Assembly: GCA_022822905.1 (NCBI GenBank)
Contig: JAJDYE010000034.1
Span: forward strand, 1-34,536
DNA length: 34,536 nt
DNA from: Acidimicrobiia bacterium
GTDB taxonomy: Bacteria > Actinomycetota > Acidimicrobiia > Acidimicrobiales > Bin134
Direction: 5' to 3'
In this document: in pieces, positions 1-8,033 of the stretch
How positions within the stretch are numbered: the first letter of the stretch is position 1
Layout: every line of letters begins with the position of its first letter
The notes under the pieces: generated by a model
What the model was told of the DNA's origin: nothing
What the model saw: the letters and a program-made list of their open reading frames with translations, nothing else
The model's database searches: none
Translations under genes and position numbers: made by a program

Positions 1-112
1 AGACTGGAGAAACGACTACAATCACCACCGGCCCCACCGGGCGCTCGACGGCAAAACACCCGCCGCCTACGCCACCCAATGGGCCCGACAACACAACCCA
101 AAACACCCATAA
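1..112 (+). CDS. IS3-family transposase OrfB, C-terminal end (cut by window edge)
   Basis: Reading from base 2 gives 36 codons ending in TAA at 110-112. The peptide contains DWRNDYNHHRPHRALDGKTP, the typical tail of the DDE integrase-core transposase of IS3-family elements (usual form W-x-x-x-Y-N-x-x-R-P-H-x-x-L-x-x-x-T-P). The rest of the gene lies outside the window. It stops 5 bp before the terminal inverted repeat at 118-141, as expected at an IS right end. A related element begins in the same orientation at the other edge of the window. Family assignment is confident; the subgroup is not resolved. Confidence 0.85.
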   Translation, partial: DWRNDYNHHRPHRALDGKTPAAYATQWARQHNPKHP

Positions 113-117
113 CCCAT

Positions 118-141
118 GGACTCAAAAACGGGACCCCGTCA
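118..141. repeat. Right terminal inverted repeat of the IS3-family element
   Basis: On the minus strand this 24-bp stretch begins TGACGGGGTCCCG and ends GAGTCC. It matches, with a few changes and one indel, the stretch at 34398-34422 that begins TGACGGGG and ends GGTCC. TG...CA ends just outside the transposase gene are normal for IS3 elements. The outer boundary near 141 is inferred from the match between the two ends; no target duplication can be checked. Confidence 0.7.
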
Positions 142-337
142 GGAGCGCTCCCGTCTGACGTCGATCGCCCTGGCTTGTTTGCGGCCCAGTGCCGGGAGAG
201 TCTCCCAGCGCCCCCTGCGGCGGGTGCCGCCGCCGACATGTCCGCTTACAGCCCCTGTGTCTGTCGGAGATCATCGGCGATTAGCGATGCTTGCCGTCGG
301 CTCGTATTCAGATCTGTTTGCGTGGGGTTTCGCCGTG

Positions 338-1267
338 TTATCGGCGGGTGCTTGGCGGCGCGTCGGATGTGTCTCCGCTCAGCTGTCGGGTGAGATGCAC
401 CGTCGCTAAGTACCAGTAGAAGATCCATTCGAGGTACGCGTCGTCGTAGTCGCCGCGTTGGTTGGCTTTGCGGTGTCGAAGGGCGAATTTGTTGGCGATT
501 TCGAAGAGGGCGCGCTCATCTTTTTTCAAGAGCCTTTCTTGCAGGAGTTCGCGTTGCTCCTCCAGGACGCTGGCGAGCGCGACTACTGCTGAACGGCGGT
601 CTTCGCGTGTCGCGTCACGCTTGCGGAAGAGGGCAATCGCATGGGCTTCCGGGTCTTCGACAGAGGCATCCCCGAGGACTTTGTCTACGAGCCGTCCCAG
701 GTCGCTGGGGACGCGCCACACCATGCGTCCGGTGTCCTCGCCAGTCTCGGCGAGCCGGAATTCGAACGATGTTGAGTCAAGCAGCTGGTTCATGCGCCAC
801 CGGTAGATCGCCTGGCCGGACCGCTTCGAGAACGATTCCACATGCCATCCGCAAACCATATCGGCGAAGGTGTGGAACCATCTTCGTTTCGGAAGGGCCG
901 CCTGGTCGTGGAATACCTCGATGAAGTCGCACAAGTCCGCTTCCGTCCATTCGTTGAATTTGTCCGACCATAGGTGCGGTTTGCCGACGCAGTTGGCGAG
1001 TATCTCCTCGGGTGTGGGGCCGGGAGGGAGCGAAAACTCTATGCACTGCACTTCGAAGACCTGATCGAAGTAGCAGTCTTCGGCAAGCTCGTCTACTAGC
1101 CCGCGGGCACGGCGGGCGATAGCGGGCAGCAGCGATTTCGATGCATCCGCTTCGTCCGGTACGCGCTGGGAGTAGTAGAGGCGTGGCCGGTGTATGGGGA
1201 GGCTGTGGGCTGCGTCGGCGAGATCGCCTAGCCAGCGTATGGGCGGCAGTTCAGAACGGCTCTTCAT
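338..1267 (-). CDS. Hypothetical protein, second gene of a pair
   Basis: This encodes 309 residues if translation starts at the ATG at 1267 (MKSRSELPPIRWLGDL). That start overlaps the end of the upstream gene by 17 bp and suggests translational coupling; a longer reading from 1336 is possible but less likely. I do not recognise the family with confidence. The protein is soluble, charged and rich in tryptophan and aromatic residues, with no signal peptide or membrane segment. The last 60 residues (LFEIANKFALRHRK... YLEWIFYWYLATVHL) look helical and resemble tails of uncharacterised proteins in accessory regions. A HEPN-like or abortive-infection role is only a guess. It stops with TAA about 200 bp from the IS end. 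Confidence 0.6.
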   Translation of the reverse strand: MKSRSELPPIRWLGDLADAAHSLPIHRPRLYYSQRVPDEADASKSLLPAIARRARGLVDELAEDCYFDQVFEVQCIEFSLPPGPTPEEILANCVGKPHLWSDKFNEWTEADLCDFIEVFHDQAALPKRRWFHTFADMVCGWHVESFSKRSGQAIYRWRMNQLLDSTSFEFRLAETGEDTGRMVWRVPSDLGRLVDKVLGDASVEDPEAHAIALFRKRDATREDRRSAVVALASVLEEQRELLQERLLKKDERALFEIANKFALRHRKANQRGDYDDAYLEWIFYWYLATVHLTRQLSGDTSDAPPSTRR

Positions 1268-1541
1268 CAGCCAAATAGTCGGGTTTCGGCGCGCGTGCAG
1301 TCCGATTCGCCCCTGTCCGGGCTTTCTGCTGGGCATGGGCCATTAGGACTTTCTTGAAATCGTCGACGGGGGCTGACGATTCGAACGCCAGCAAGAGCAG
1401 CGTCTCAACCTCAGATTGCCAGCTTGAATCCATGCCCCGCTCCGAACCGCTCTCGACTAGGAGCTCGACCTCGCGGGCTAACAGCTCCGGAGGCCATCGC
1501 AGAGAGTAGTCGGGGTTGTTGTCAAATATCGGCTCAGTCAA
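1251..1541 (-). CDS. Small hypothetical protein, first gene of a pair
   Basis: A 96-residue acidic protein (MTEPIFDNNPDYSLRWPPELL...). The only plausible start is a TTG at 1541, preceded by AGGAGG about 4 bp upstream (1546-1551 on the minus strand), a strong but close ribosome-binding site. It overlaps the following 309-residue gene by 17 bp, so the two are probably translated together. No domain was recognised. The N-terminal half looks helical, and the C-terminal third is basic then acidic and probably disordered. Confidence 0.55.
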   Translation of the reverse strand: MTEPIFDNNPDYSLRWPPELLAREVELLVESGSERGMDSSWQSEVETLLLLAFESSAPVDDFKKVLMAHAQQKARTGANRTARAPKPDYLADEEPF

Positions 1542-2051
1542 AGACCCTCCTGGGGATGGCGCGGCGACCCCTCCTGCCGAGCCCGGCCACCGCCAACAAA
1601 CCTAGCGGCCCCACGCAGGATGCTGGGCTTGGGTTAGCGCCCGGTGCTGCTACGCGGCGCCGTCCAACCCCTGGGACGACCCCATGAATCCTGCGATTGC
1701 CTGGCAGGCCAACAGGCTGGGAGACGGGTTAGAACTGCCTCCGCAATATAGGGGCCCAGCCCGAACAGGGCGGACTCCCAGTGGTTGGAAGGCGCTTCGC
1801 CAGGTTCGGGGTAGCTGCCAAGATGTCGAGCTCGGCGCCGCTAGTCCGCTCCATCGCACCTAACGGTTTAGGCAGCCACGCCCCTGAACCGGCTGAACCC
1901 ATAACTGTGGGGCCGGGACGCGCCGCCTTCGGGTGTCGCCAGGGCCGGTTGCGGGCGCGGAACGGTTTCCGGCGCAGCGAGATCGGCGAAGGGAGTTGAG
2001 CGCTGGCGGTGCTTTCGGCCGGTCGGTGAGCAGGGCCAACACGCCTGTCGA
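1542..2051. other. Intergenic stretch with no convincing gene
   Basis: About 510 bp separate the two accessory genes from the nuclease-like gene. Open frames exist on both strands but read as low-complexity Arg/Pro/Ala peptides typical of unused frames in GC-rich DNA, with no ribosome-binding sites or family motifs. No tRNA cloverleaf was recognised. The stretch may be eroded coding DNA. Confidence 0.4.
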
Positions 2052-3689
2052 TCAAGCTCTGGCTGTTTCCAGGGATCGGGCCACTTTGTTGGATTCTGCG
2101 GGCACTAGGGTGAGCTTGGTTGTCCCCGGCGTGTCGCCGTCTTCGAGCTCCTCCCAGCTGAGCACCGTGGCCGGGTCGAGCTTGTCCACTACTCGGCCGA
2201 CCGGGATTTCGTGGCCTTGCACGACGATGGCCAGGTCGCCGCCGGACTGCACGTTTCCGACTACCGGCGAGTCTCCCAGCGCGGCCTCTACGGTGTCGCG
2301 CCCTTCGGGTTTGACAATCATCGACAGCTTCTGCCAAGTCCCCTCAAGCGTCTCCCCGTTCAAAAGGCGGCTGGCCTGCTCGATAGCGGTCACCTCCTCG
2401 GATGGGAAATCGTGTCGGACGTCGAAGAACATGCTGGCTTTGATCTGCAAGTTCGCGAGGTGTCCCAAGAAGTCTGCGTACCGCGCCGCCTCGCCGGGGA
2501 CGTCCGATGGGAACGGGCCGGTGTTACAGGGGCCGTGGGTCTCGCCGTTGAAGTCGAAGGCCAGTTGGGCGCCGCCTTCGAGTGCGGCTGCGAACCTTGC
2601 GGCGGGCAGCAGGTCGAGCGGCGAGTAGGCGTCGGGCTGCGAATAGGCCCAGTTCAGGCTTATGGTCAGTTCTGAGACGTCGATCTTGATCTCGGCGGTG
2701 ACCGCCTTGGACTTGTCGGCCAGCGAGATGAGGGCGCCCCGCCCCCCGGAGCTGGCCTCTTCGGCGACTAGGGGCAGCTGCGCTTCCACCGCTCCGGCGC
2801 TGCCGATGGCTTTCAGCGCCACCCTCACGTCGTCGGCCAGGCCGGGAGTCGGCCCTCCCAGGGCCATCTCGTAGCCTTCGAGCACAGCGCCGAGGCCGGC
2901 CGGCACGTTCACGACCACCTCGGAGATGAACTCTGGGGCGACGACGGACGCGGTGCCGTAGTCGAAGGTTGCCTGCAGTGCCTGCTGGGCGCTTGTGCCC
3001 TCTTCGGTGTCCGGAAAGGCCAATGCCACGCTGAACGGGGGACGGTCCTTCTCCGCGCCGGGATATCGGGGGATGACCGTCACACGCGGCCCGCCGTGGG
3101 GGGTTGTCGAGATGGCGAACTCGAAATGGGGGTCGAGCCGGTTCAGGTGGTCGACGATGCCCTGCGCGTTGCCGGCGGCGGTTCCGAGGACTCCTGCGCC
3201 ACCGGGCAGCGGGTCCGGGTTTATGCCCCCCAACAGCTCCAAGAACTCGGACAGCTCGTAGCGGTAGCCGTGGGCGTAGTAGCGGGCGACCTCCGGCTTC
3301 TGGGCCATCTCGCCGTCAAGCCAGGTCTTGCCCAGCCACCGGCACTCGAACCCATAGGCCACCACCAGCTGTTCGAACCATTCCAGTTCGTCGGGAGTGG
3401 GATCAATCGGGACGACGAGGAACCACTTGGCGGGACTGTGCTGCGACGCGCTTATCAGGGAACGCTTGACCTGTCGCCGCTGAGACCGGTCCATTCTGCC
3501 CGTCTGACTCTTTAACTGGTAGATCACAAGCCCGTCGTCGGTTTGGATCTGCACGTCGCGGCCCCCGTCTCCGCCCGACCCGTCGATCCTCTGCGCTTCC
3601 GGGTGCAGCCGGCTTATCAGCACGGCCACCATGTCCTCGTACACCTCCCGGCCCAGACTCTCCCAATGCACTCGATTCGAACCGATCAT
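2052..3689 (-). CDS. PD-(D/E)XK nuclease-like (Mrr-type N-terminus) protein of unknown role
   Basis: A 545-residue protein from an ATG at 3689, with GGAG about 9 bp upstream. Residues 36-61 carry DGSGGDGGRDVQIQ followed by IYQLKS. The pattern G-x-x-G-x-D...Q-x-K (Asp45, Gln58, Lys60) is the metal-binding core of Mrr/restriction-endonuclease-like folds, so the N-terminal 150 residues probably form a nuclease domain. The remaining ~390 residues are acidic, rich in Ala/Gly/Val and contain alternating beta-like stretches that I do not recognise; they may sense or bind a target. It stands alone, with no methyltransferase partner beside it. A type IV-like restriction or other defence role is inference. 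Confidence 0.6.
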   Translation of the reverse strand: MIGSNRVHWESLGREVYEDMVAVLISRLHPEAQRIDGSGGDGGRDVQIQTDDGLVIYQLKSQTGRMDRSQRRQVKRSLISASQHSPAKWFLVVPIDPTPDELEWFEQLVVAYGFECRWLGKTWLDGEMAQKPEVARYYAHGYRYELSEFLELLGGINPDPLPGGAGVLGTAAGNAQGIVDHLNRLDPHFEFAISTTPHGGPRVTVIPRYPGAEKDRPPFSVALAFPDTEEGTSAQQALQATFDYGTASVVAPEFISEVVVNVPAGLGAVLEGYEMALGGPTPGLADDVRVALKAIGSAGAVEAQLPLVAEEASSGGRGALISLADKSKAVTAEIKIDVSELTISLNWAYSQPDAYSPLDLLPAARFAAALEGGAQLAFDFNGETHGPCNTGPFPSDVPGEAARYADFLGHLANLQIKASMFFDVRHDFPSEEVTAIEQASRLLNGETLEGTWQKLSMIVKPEGRDTVEAALGDSPVVGNVQSGGDLAIVVQGHEIPVGRVVDKLDPATVLSWEELEDGDTPGTTKLTLVPAESNKVARSLETARA

Positions 3690-3951
3690 CCCAACAGGCT
3701 CCTGTCGACTCCGTCTATTCGTTTCTCTCTAGGCAAGATATCGGCCACTTTGACAGATGTGGGCAGAAGGCAAGTTGCCTATAGCGACTCTTCGTGTTGC
3801 AGTAGGAGGCCCCCGTTTCTCGCAGCTCCGCCTCCCTGCACATAGGCTCTGCCTGACCTGAGTTCCCGCCACGGCGGCGACACGTACGAGTGCCTTTCCG
3901 CCTATCACTTGCGCGAGATCGGTCGGCCGGTAGCCGGTGGGTGGCCTAGTT

Positions 3952-4110
3952 CTAAAGCTGACGGAGGTCGTTGACAGTAGGGGTCTTTCGTGGGAGGAAG
4001 ATCCTATGGATGTCGATCACGGCCTCAAGCTCCTGTGGCAGCCCCACCGGGCCTTGTAGGGAGAGGGGTATGACGGCCTCGTAGGAGGAATTCACCACGC
4101 CTTCTATCAC
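3952..4110 (-). pseudogene. Truncated clan-AA aspartic protease
   Basis: A GTG at 4110 overlaps the stop of the upstream gene in a GTGA junction. It opens 52 codons reading VIEGVVNSSYEAVIPLSLQG...QELEAVID, then IHRIFLPRKTPTVNDLRQL and a TAG stop. The first 33 residues match the start of small retropepsin-like proteases that commonly follow this kind of partner gene; in those proteins VID continues as D-T-G-F/Y-x-G-x-L. Here similarity breaks off exactly at the catalytic Asp and the usual ~90 remaining residues are missing. It is therefore probably a deletion remnant, although the partner gene in front of it is intact. Confidence 0.6.
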
Positions 4111-4397
4111 TCCGCCCTCCTCCAGGGCCGCCGCCCAAAGTGACGCACTACACTATGCCCAACCCGATGCAGATAGGCGTCTACGACGTTGGGATACTGC
4201 TCACGGAGCTGCCTCCCCGCGAACAAAAGGTCATCGGTCAGAATCCAGTTGCCGGTTTCGACGTCGATAGCCACGTACTCGCCGTTGTGGTCCGGTTCCA
4301 CCTGCGCTTTGATGTCCCGGTCGTAGATCTCTTTCCCAAGCCGAGCAGTCTCCTCCTTGGGCCTGCGCTGGCGTTCCGGTGTTTGTGCATCTGCCAT
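4107..4397 (-). CDS. Small conserved hypothetical protein, partner of the aspartic protease
   Basis: A 96-residue protein from the ATG at 4397 (MADAQTPERQRR...), with GAAGG about 7 bp upstream. The core KEIYDRDIKAQVEPDHNGEYVAIDVETGNWILTDDLLFAGRQLREQYP resembles a small family found in cyanobacteria and actinobacteria. Those proteins are typically encoded just before a retropepsin-like protease, as here, with a 4-bp overlap. Such pairs are often treated as toxin-antitoxin-like or accessory modules, but the biochemical role is unknown. The basic C-terminus (HFGRRPWRRAE) ends at TGA. Confidence 0.65.
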   Translation of the reverse strand: MADAQTPERQRRPKEETARLGKEIYDRDIKAQVEPDHNGEYVAIDVETGNWILTDDLLFAGRQLREQYPNVVDAYLHRVGHSVVRHFGRRPWRRAE

Positions 4398-4573
4398 ATG
4401 CTCGCCTTCTCTTTCCCCAGCCTCCATCAGCGTATCAACGTCCATTTGTTTTCTGGACGGCCCCACCCCCGCCCTCGCCAAGTCTCCGACTGGCTAGGCG
4501 GGGCTCTTGCATCGTTGGCTTGGCGGAGTGGTTGGGGGTCGGTTGATCGGCGGGATGTTGTGCGGCGGTTGGC

Positions 4574-5176
4574 TCAGGTGTGGTCGGCGATGGGGGTGTT
4601 CGAGGGGCCTCCCTTGATGAGGTCGGCGATGGTTTCTTCTGGGACGGGGGCGAAGTTCCAGGCATCGACACCGACATTGATCTGGCGGTGTTGTTGGCGC
4701 CATTTCTCGTGGATGTGTCCGTGTAGCAGCCAGCCTCCTTCGTCTTGGGGGCGCCACTGGGTGTATTTCATGTCGTGGCGGGCGTCGAACTTGTAGGGGA
4801 AGTGGTTGAGGCGCACCGCCTGCCCGGCGATGGTGTGGGGCTCGGGGTTGTCGATGATCTTGGCTATCCCGCCGATGCGGTAGTAGTCGGCCCGCTCCCA
4901 GCGGTGGTCTTTGTGGCCCTGCCAGCACCGGTCGTGGTTTCCGGGCACCAGGATTTTGCGCCCCCTGAGGCGCGCGACGTGGCCGGCAAGACCCTGGACC
5001 TTCCTGCCCATCACCAGATCCCCGAGGATCCACACTTCGTCTTCGTCGGCCACCACGTCGTTCCAGCGGGCGACCATCTCTTTGTCCATTGCGTCGGCAT
5101 CGACAAATGGACGACCGCAGTACCTGATGATGTTGGAATGCCCGAAATGGTGATCGGACGTGTACCACCTTTCCAT
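4574..5176 (-). CDS. Metallophosphoesterase
   Basis: A 200-residue protein starting MERWYTSDHHFGHSNIIRYCGRPF. It shows the calcineurin-like phosphoesterase motifs in order: D-x-H (SDHHFGH, residues 7-13), GDLV (52-55), GNHDR (79-83), a downstream NHFP (124-127) and GHIHEKW (153-159). These residues bind the two catalytic metals. The size fits the small YfcE/predicted-phosphoesterase class. The substrate is unknown. No clear ribosome-binding site precedes the ATG at 5176. A degenerate copy of residues ~19-67 sits at the other end of the window (34095-34244) with high nucleotide similarity, so this gene has been duplicated locally or on mobile DNA. Confidence 0.85.
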   Translation of the reverse strand: MERWYTSDHHFGHSNIIRYCGRPFVDADAMDKEMVARWNDVVADEDEVWILGDLVMGRKVQGLAGHVARLRGRKILVPGNHDRCWQGHKDHRWERADYYRIGGIAKIIDNPEPHTIAGQAVRLNHFPYKFDARHDMKYTQWRPQDEGGWLLHGHIHEKWRQQHRQINVGVDAWNFAPVPEETIADLIKGGPSNTPIADHT

Positions 5177-5304
5177 CAGACCAACGTCGCATCCCCGACG
5201 ACCAGTGCGCCAATGAAATTCCCCCGCGCCAGCAGACCTCACCAGCTTCTTCGGTCTTGGGATTTTGGGGCGACTGGGGGGAGGGAGAGGGCCAAGGGTG
5301 CCTC

Positions 5305-6981
5305 TTAGCGGGAGTCGATCACCATTCCCGGCGTGGCGCCTTCGAGGTCGGTGCCGTTCTGGCGGGTGGGGGTGCCGTTTACCCAGATGTGCTCGATGCC
5401 TTGGCTGCGGGCGATCAAGCGGTCGCCGTCGGCGGGGAAGTCCCAGGCTCGTTCGGGGTGGGTCTCGCCCACGGTGTCGGGGTCGAAGGCCACCAGGTCG
5501 GCGGCCTTGCCCTCCTCGATGGTGCCCCGGTCGGCCAGTCCCCACAGGGCAGCGGGTTGGCCGCTCATCCGCCACACCGCCTGCTCCAGGGTCATGGCCT
5601 GCTCCTCGCGCACCCAATAGCGCAGGGTGTAGCTCGGATAGCAGGAGTCGCACAGCATGTCGACGTGGGCCCCGGCATCGTGGGCACCGAGAACGGTGCG
5701 GGGATCGGTAACCAGTTCGGTCAGCTCGGCCTTGTCGGTGCGGGGCAGGTTGCGGAACCGGGTGGCCAGTCCGTCTTCCAGGGCCAAGTCCAGCATCACC
5801 TCCAGCGGGTGGCCGCCCCGGGCCGCGGCCACATCGGCCAGCGGAACACCCCGCAGGTCGAAGTGGCAGCCGGTCTCCTCCACCGAGGTGCGTTGGAAGT
5901 AGCCCTGGATGTCGCCGTCTAGAAAGTCGGTCTGGCCGGCAAGGGACTCCATCTGCGCCAAAGCCCGCTCTCGCCAGGCGGGGTCGGCATAGGCCGCGGC
6001 CATGGCGTCGGCGCCCCGGCCCAGCACTTCGGCGAACGCGGGCACTCGGCTCCACTGGTAGGGGTTCTCCAGGCTCATCTGGGTGGTGATGAACCGGGTG
6101 CTGGTTTGGGGCCACAGTTGGCCGCCCACCGAGGTGCCCCGCTCCAGCATGTCCATGGCCGATCCCGGCGGGCCGAACAGTCCGGGAAGCACCGCGCCCC
6201 AGGTGATGGGCACGCCGTGGTCTCGCGACAACTGGGCCACTTCTTCGATCTCCATCAGCGGGCCGTAGGTGATCTCGATGATGCCCCGGCCGACCTCCGC
6301 CAGCGTTTCCACCAGGGCGGCCACCTCCCGGATATCGGCGAATCGGCTGGGCACCGGTCGCCCCTGGGGTCCTTGGTGCGACGGCGCCTGAGAGGTGGAG
6401 ATGCCCACCGCCCCGGCGTCCATTGCTTCTCGGGTTACGCGGCGGATCTCGGCTAGCTCGGCGTCGGTGGCGGTCCGGGAGAAGGCGGCGTCTGGGCCCA
6501 TCACGTAGAGCCGCACCATGGAGTGGGGCACGAACGCCCCCAGGTTGATCCGCTTGGGCAGCGCTCGCACGGCGTCCAGATACTGGGGGAACGTCTCAAA
6601 GCACCAGTCGATGCCCTCCCGCAGGGTGTCGACCCGCATCCCCTCCACCAGTTCCAGGGTCTCCATCACCAAGTCGCGGTCCTCGGGCTTGGTGGGGGCG
6701 ATCCCGAACCCGCAGTTCCCCTGCACCACGGTGGTGACCCCGTGCCACGACGATGGGGTGAGGTCCGGGTCCCAGAACACTTGGGCGTCGAAGTGGGTAT
6801 GGATATCCACAAACCCCGGCGACACCACCAGCCCCGACACATCCACGTCGGTGCCGCCGCCATTTCGAGGGATGTCGCCCACCGCGGCGATCCTCCCGTC
6901 GGCCACCGTCACGTCAGCCCGCTGCACCGGCCCCCCGGTGCCGTCGACGACGGTTCCCCCTCGCAGTGTGAAGCGCTTCAT
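5305..6981 (-). CDS. D-aminoacylase-like amidohydrolase (N-acyl-D-amino-acid deacylase family)
   Basis: A 558-residue cytoplasmic protein from an ATG at 6981 with GGGGAG about 6 bp upstream. The N-terminus (TLRGGTVVDGTGGPVQRADVTVADGRIAAVG) is the beta-sandwich of composite amidohydrolases. HTH at 61-63 gives the first metal ligands, and Cys90 in GNCGFG matches the bridging cysteine of N-acyl-D-amino-acid deacylases. AHDAGAHVDM supplies the later catalytic Asp, and the C-terminal GLADRGTIEEGKAADLVAFDPD is typical. It probably hydrolyses an N-acyl or related amide to release an amine or amino acid. It lies just downstream of the reductase on the same strand, separated by a hairpin. Its link to methylamine catabolism is inferred from position only. 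Confidence 0.82.
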   Translation of the reverse strand: MKRFTLRGGTVVDGTGGPVQRADVTVADGRIAAVGDIPRNGGGTDVDVSGLVVSPGFVDIHTHFDAQVFWDPDLTPSSWHGVTTVVQGNCGFGIAPTKPEDRDLVMETLELVEGMRVDTLREGIDWCFETFPQYLDAVRALPKRINLGAFVPHSMVRLYVMGPDAAFSRTATDAELAEIRRVTREAMDAGAVGISTSQAPSHQGPQGRPVPSRFADIREVAALVETLAEVGRGIIEITYGPLMEIEEVAQLSRDHGVPITWGAVLPGLFGPPGSAMDMLERGTSVGGQLWPQTSTRFITTQMSLENPYQWSRVPAFAEVLGRGADAMAAAYADPAWRERALAQMESLAGQTDFLDGDIQGYFQRTSVEETGCHFDLRGVPLADVAAARGGHPLEVMLDLALEDGLATRFRNLPRTDKAELTELVTDPRTVLGAHDAGAHVDMLCDSCYPSYTLRYWVREEQAMTLEQAVWRMSGQPAALWGLADRGTIEEGKAADLVAFDPDTVGETHPERAWDFPADGDRLIARSQGIEHIWVNGTPTRQNGTDLEGATPGMVIDSR

Positions 6982-7023
6982 GCCGGACTCCCCGAGCTCA
7001 ATGCTCTTGGAACCCTACTTCTA

Positions 7024-7047
7024 CCCGAGCAGAGCCGGGCGCTCGGG
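7024..7047 (-). terminator. Possible hairpin terminator after the reductase gene
   Basis: Arms CCCGAGC (7024-7030) and GCTCGGG (7041-7047) form a perfect 7-bp GC-rich stem with a 10-nt loop, 6 bp beyond the reductase stop. There is no T-tract, which is common for actinobacterial terminators. It could separate transcription of the reductase from the downstream amidohydrolase. Confidence 0.4.
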
Positions 7048-7052
7048 ATGGT

Positions 7053-7937
7053 TCAGCCGTGGATAAGGGCTTGGCGCCAGGCGGCGGTGGTGGCTACCTG
7101 GTTGAAGGTGAAGATGTGAAGGCCGTCGATGCCGAGGGGGGCGAGCTGGCTGCTGAGGGCTTCCAGGAGGTCGGAGGGGTCGTGGGCTGAGGAGCCGAGC
7201 AGCTTGGCCATGGAGCGGCGGTTCTTGCGGAGGTAGCGCAGCGACTGGCCGACGCCGAGGCGGGCGCCGATGGTGAGCAGCTTGGTGCGCTCCACTGCGC
7301 CGGGGATGCCTAGGTGCACTGGCAGCGTCAGTCCGTCATTCCGCTCGGCCTTGAGCCAGGAGATGATCTTGGCCGGGTCGAAGCACATCTGGGTGCTGCA
7401 ATAGCCGCGCAGGCCAGCCTCGGCCAGCAGCTCCTGCTTGGCGAACAGGGCGCTGCGGCGCACATCCTCGCCGATGAGGGGGTGGCCGTCGGGATAGGCC
7501 GCCACTCCCACTGTGTCGAGGCCGTGGTCGTGCTCGAACAGGTCCTTCATGAAACTGTGGGCGTCGTGGTAGGCACCCGGCTCGGTGGCGTCCCCGCCGA
7601 TCACGAAGGCGGTGGTCACCCCGTTGTCCTTGGCCCAGTCGGCCAGGTCTTTGACCTGGCCGTGGTCTCGCATTAAGCGGGCCGAGAAATGGGGGATGGC
7701 GTGATGTTCCCGCTTGATCAGCTCTTGGGCCAGTTCCAGCGTGGCTTCTTGGCCCTTGGCGGCCGATGCGGTGACCGAAACCCGCGAATTCTCCGGGAGC
7801 GCGTCGATGGCTTCTGGGGCGCTGTTCAGGGGAATGATCTCGAAGATCGCGCTGCGAATAAGCTGCTGAACGTCGGGATTCGGACCGGTCGGTTGCGATT
7901 CCTCCCACCGCGATAGACTGGCCGAGTCGTTCCGCAT
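7053..7937 (-). CDS. Methylenetetrahydrofolate reductase-family protein
   Basis: A 294-residue protein matching the MetF/MTHFR TIM-barrel family: FEIIPLNSAPEAIDALPENSRVSVTASAAKGQEATLELAQEL near the N-terminus (residues ~33-75), then HFSARLM, FVIGGDATEPGAY and YCSTQMCFDPAKI. The enzyme interconverts methyl-THF and methylene-THF with FAD. Next to methyl-transfer genes it probably runs oxidatively, turning methyl-THF made from methylated amines into methylene-THF. The ATG at 7937 lies inside an operator (7929-7945) and has no Shine-Dalgarno, so the mRNA may be leaderless or nearly so. It is divergent from the dimethylglycine-dehydrogenase-like gene. Confidence 0.8.
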   Translation of the reverse strand: MRNDSASLSRWEESQPTGPNPDVQQLIRSAIFEIIPLNSAPEAIDALPENSRVSVTASAAKGQEATLELAQELIKREHHAIPHFSARLMRDHGQVKDLADWAKDNGVTTAFVIGGDATEPGAYHDAHSFMKDLFEHDHGLDTVGVAAYPDGHPLIGEDVRRSALFAKQELLAEAGLRGYCSTQMCFDPAKIISWLKAERNDGLTLPVHLGIPGAVERTKLLTIGARLGVGQSLRYLRKNRRSMAKLLGSSAHDPSDLLEALSSQLAPLGIDGLHIFTFNQVATTAAWRQALIHG

Positions 7938-7945
7938 AACGGAAC
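7929..7945. promoter_or_regulatory. Proposed IclR-type operator, reductase proximal
   Basis: GTTCCGCATAACGGAAC is an inverted repeat (GTTCCG / CGGAAC, 5-bp centre) that covers the ATG of the reductase gene. The same 17-bp pattern occurs before the IclR gene (15245-15261) and before the corrinoid operon (32401-32417). Assignment to the window's IclR protein is inferred from the site in that gene's own leader. Confidence 0.6.
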
Positions 7946-7946
7946 T

Positions 7947-7963
7947 GTACCATAATACGGACC
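7947..7963. promoter_or_regulatory. Second, weaker tandem operator in the divergent promoter region
   Basis: GTACCATAATACGGACC matches GTTCC-N7-GGAAC with one change in each half-site. It is exactly 18 bp from the first box. The same 18-bp pitch is repeated upstream of the corrinoid gene. A possible -10 for the reductase (TATTAT on the minus strand, 7952-7957) lies inside this box. Confidence 0.5.
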
Positions 7964-8033
7964 AGAAGTGCAATACTTGCAGGCAGCATGGCCTGTTAAG
8001 GAAGCTAATTGGGCATGACGATGGAGGCAGGAC

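Noticed and set aside
3769..3779. Short palindrome GGCAAGTTGCC as an operator
   Set aside because: It is a single short copy with no clear promoter beside it, so chance cannot be excluded.
5177..6115. N-terminal extension of the metallophosphoesterase frame
   Set aside because: The extension is Arg/Pro/Gly-rich and runs opposite in frame through the amidohydrolase gene; the family starts at the ATG at 5176.
7970..7980. Palindrome GCAATACTTGC in the divergent promoter region as another regulator site
   Set aside because: Only 4-bp arms, and no second copy at the other regulated loci.
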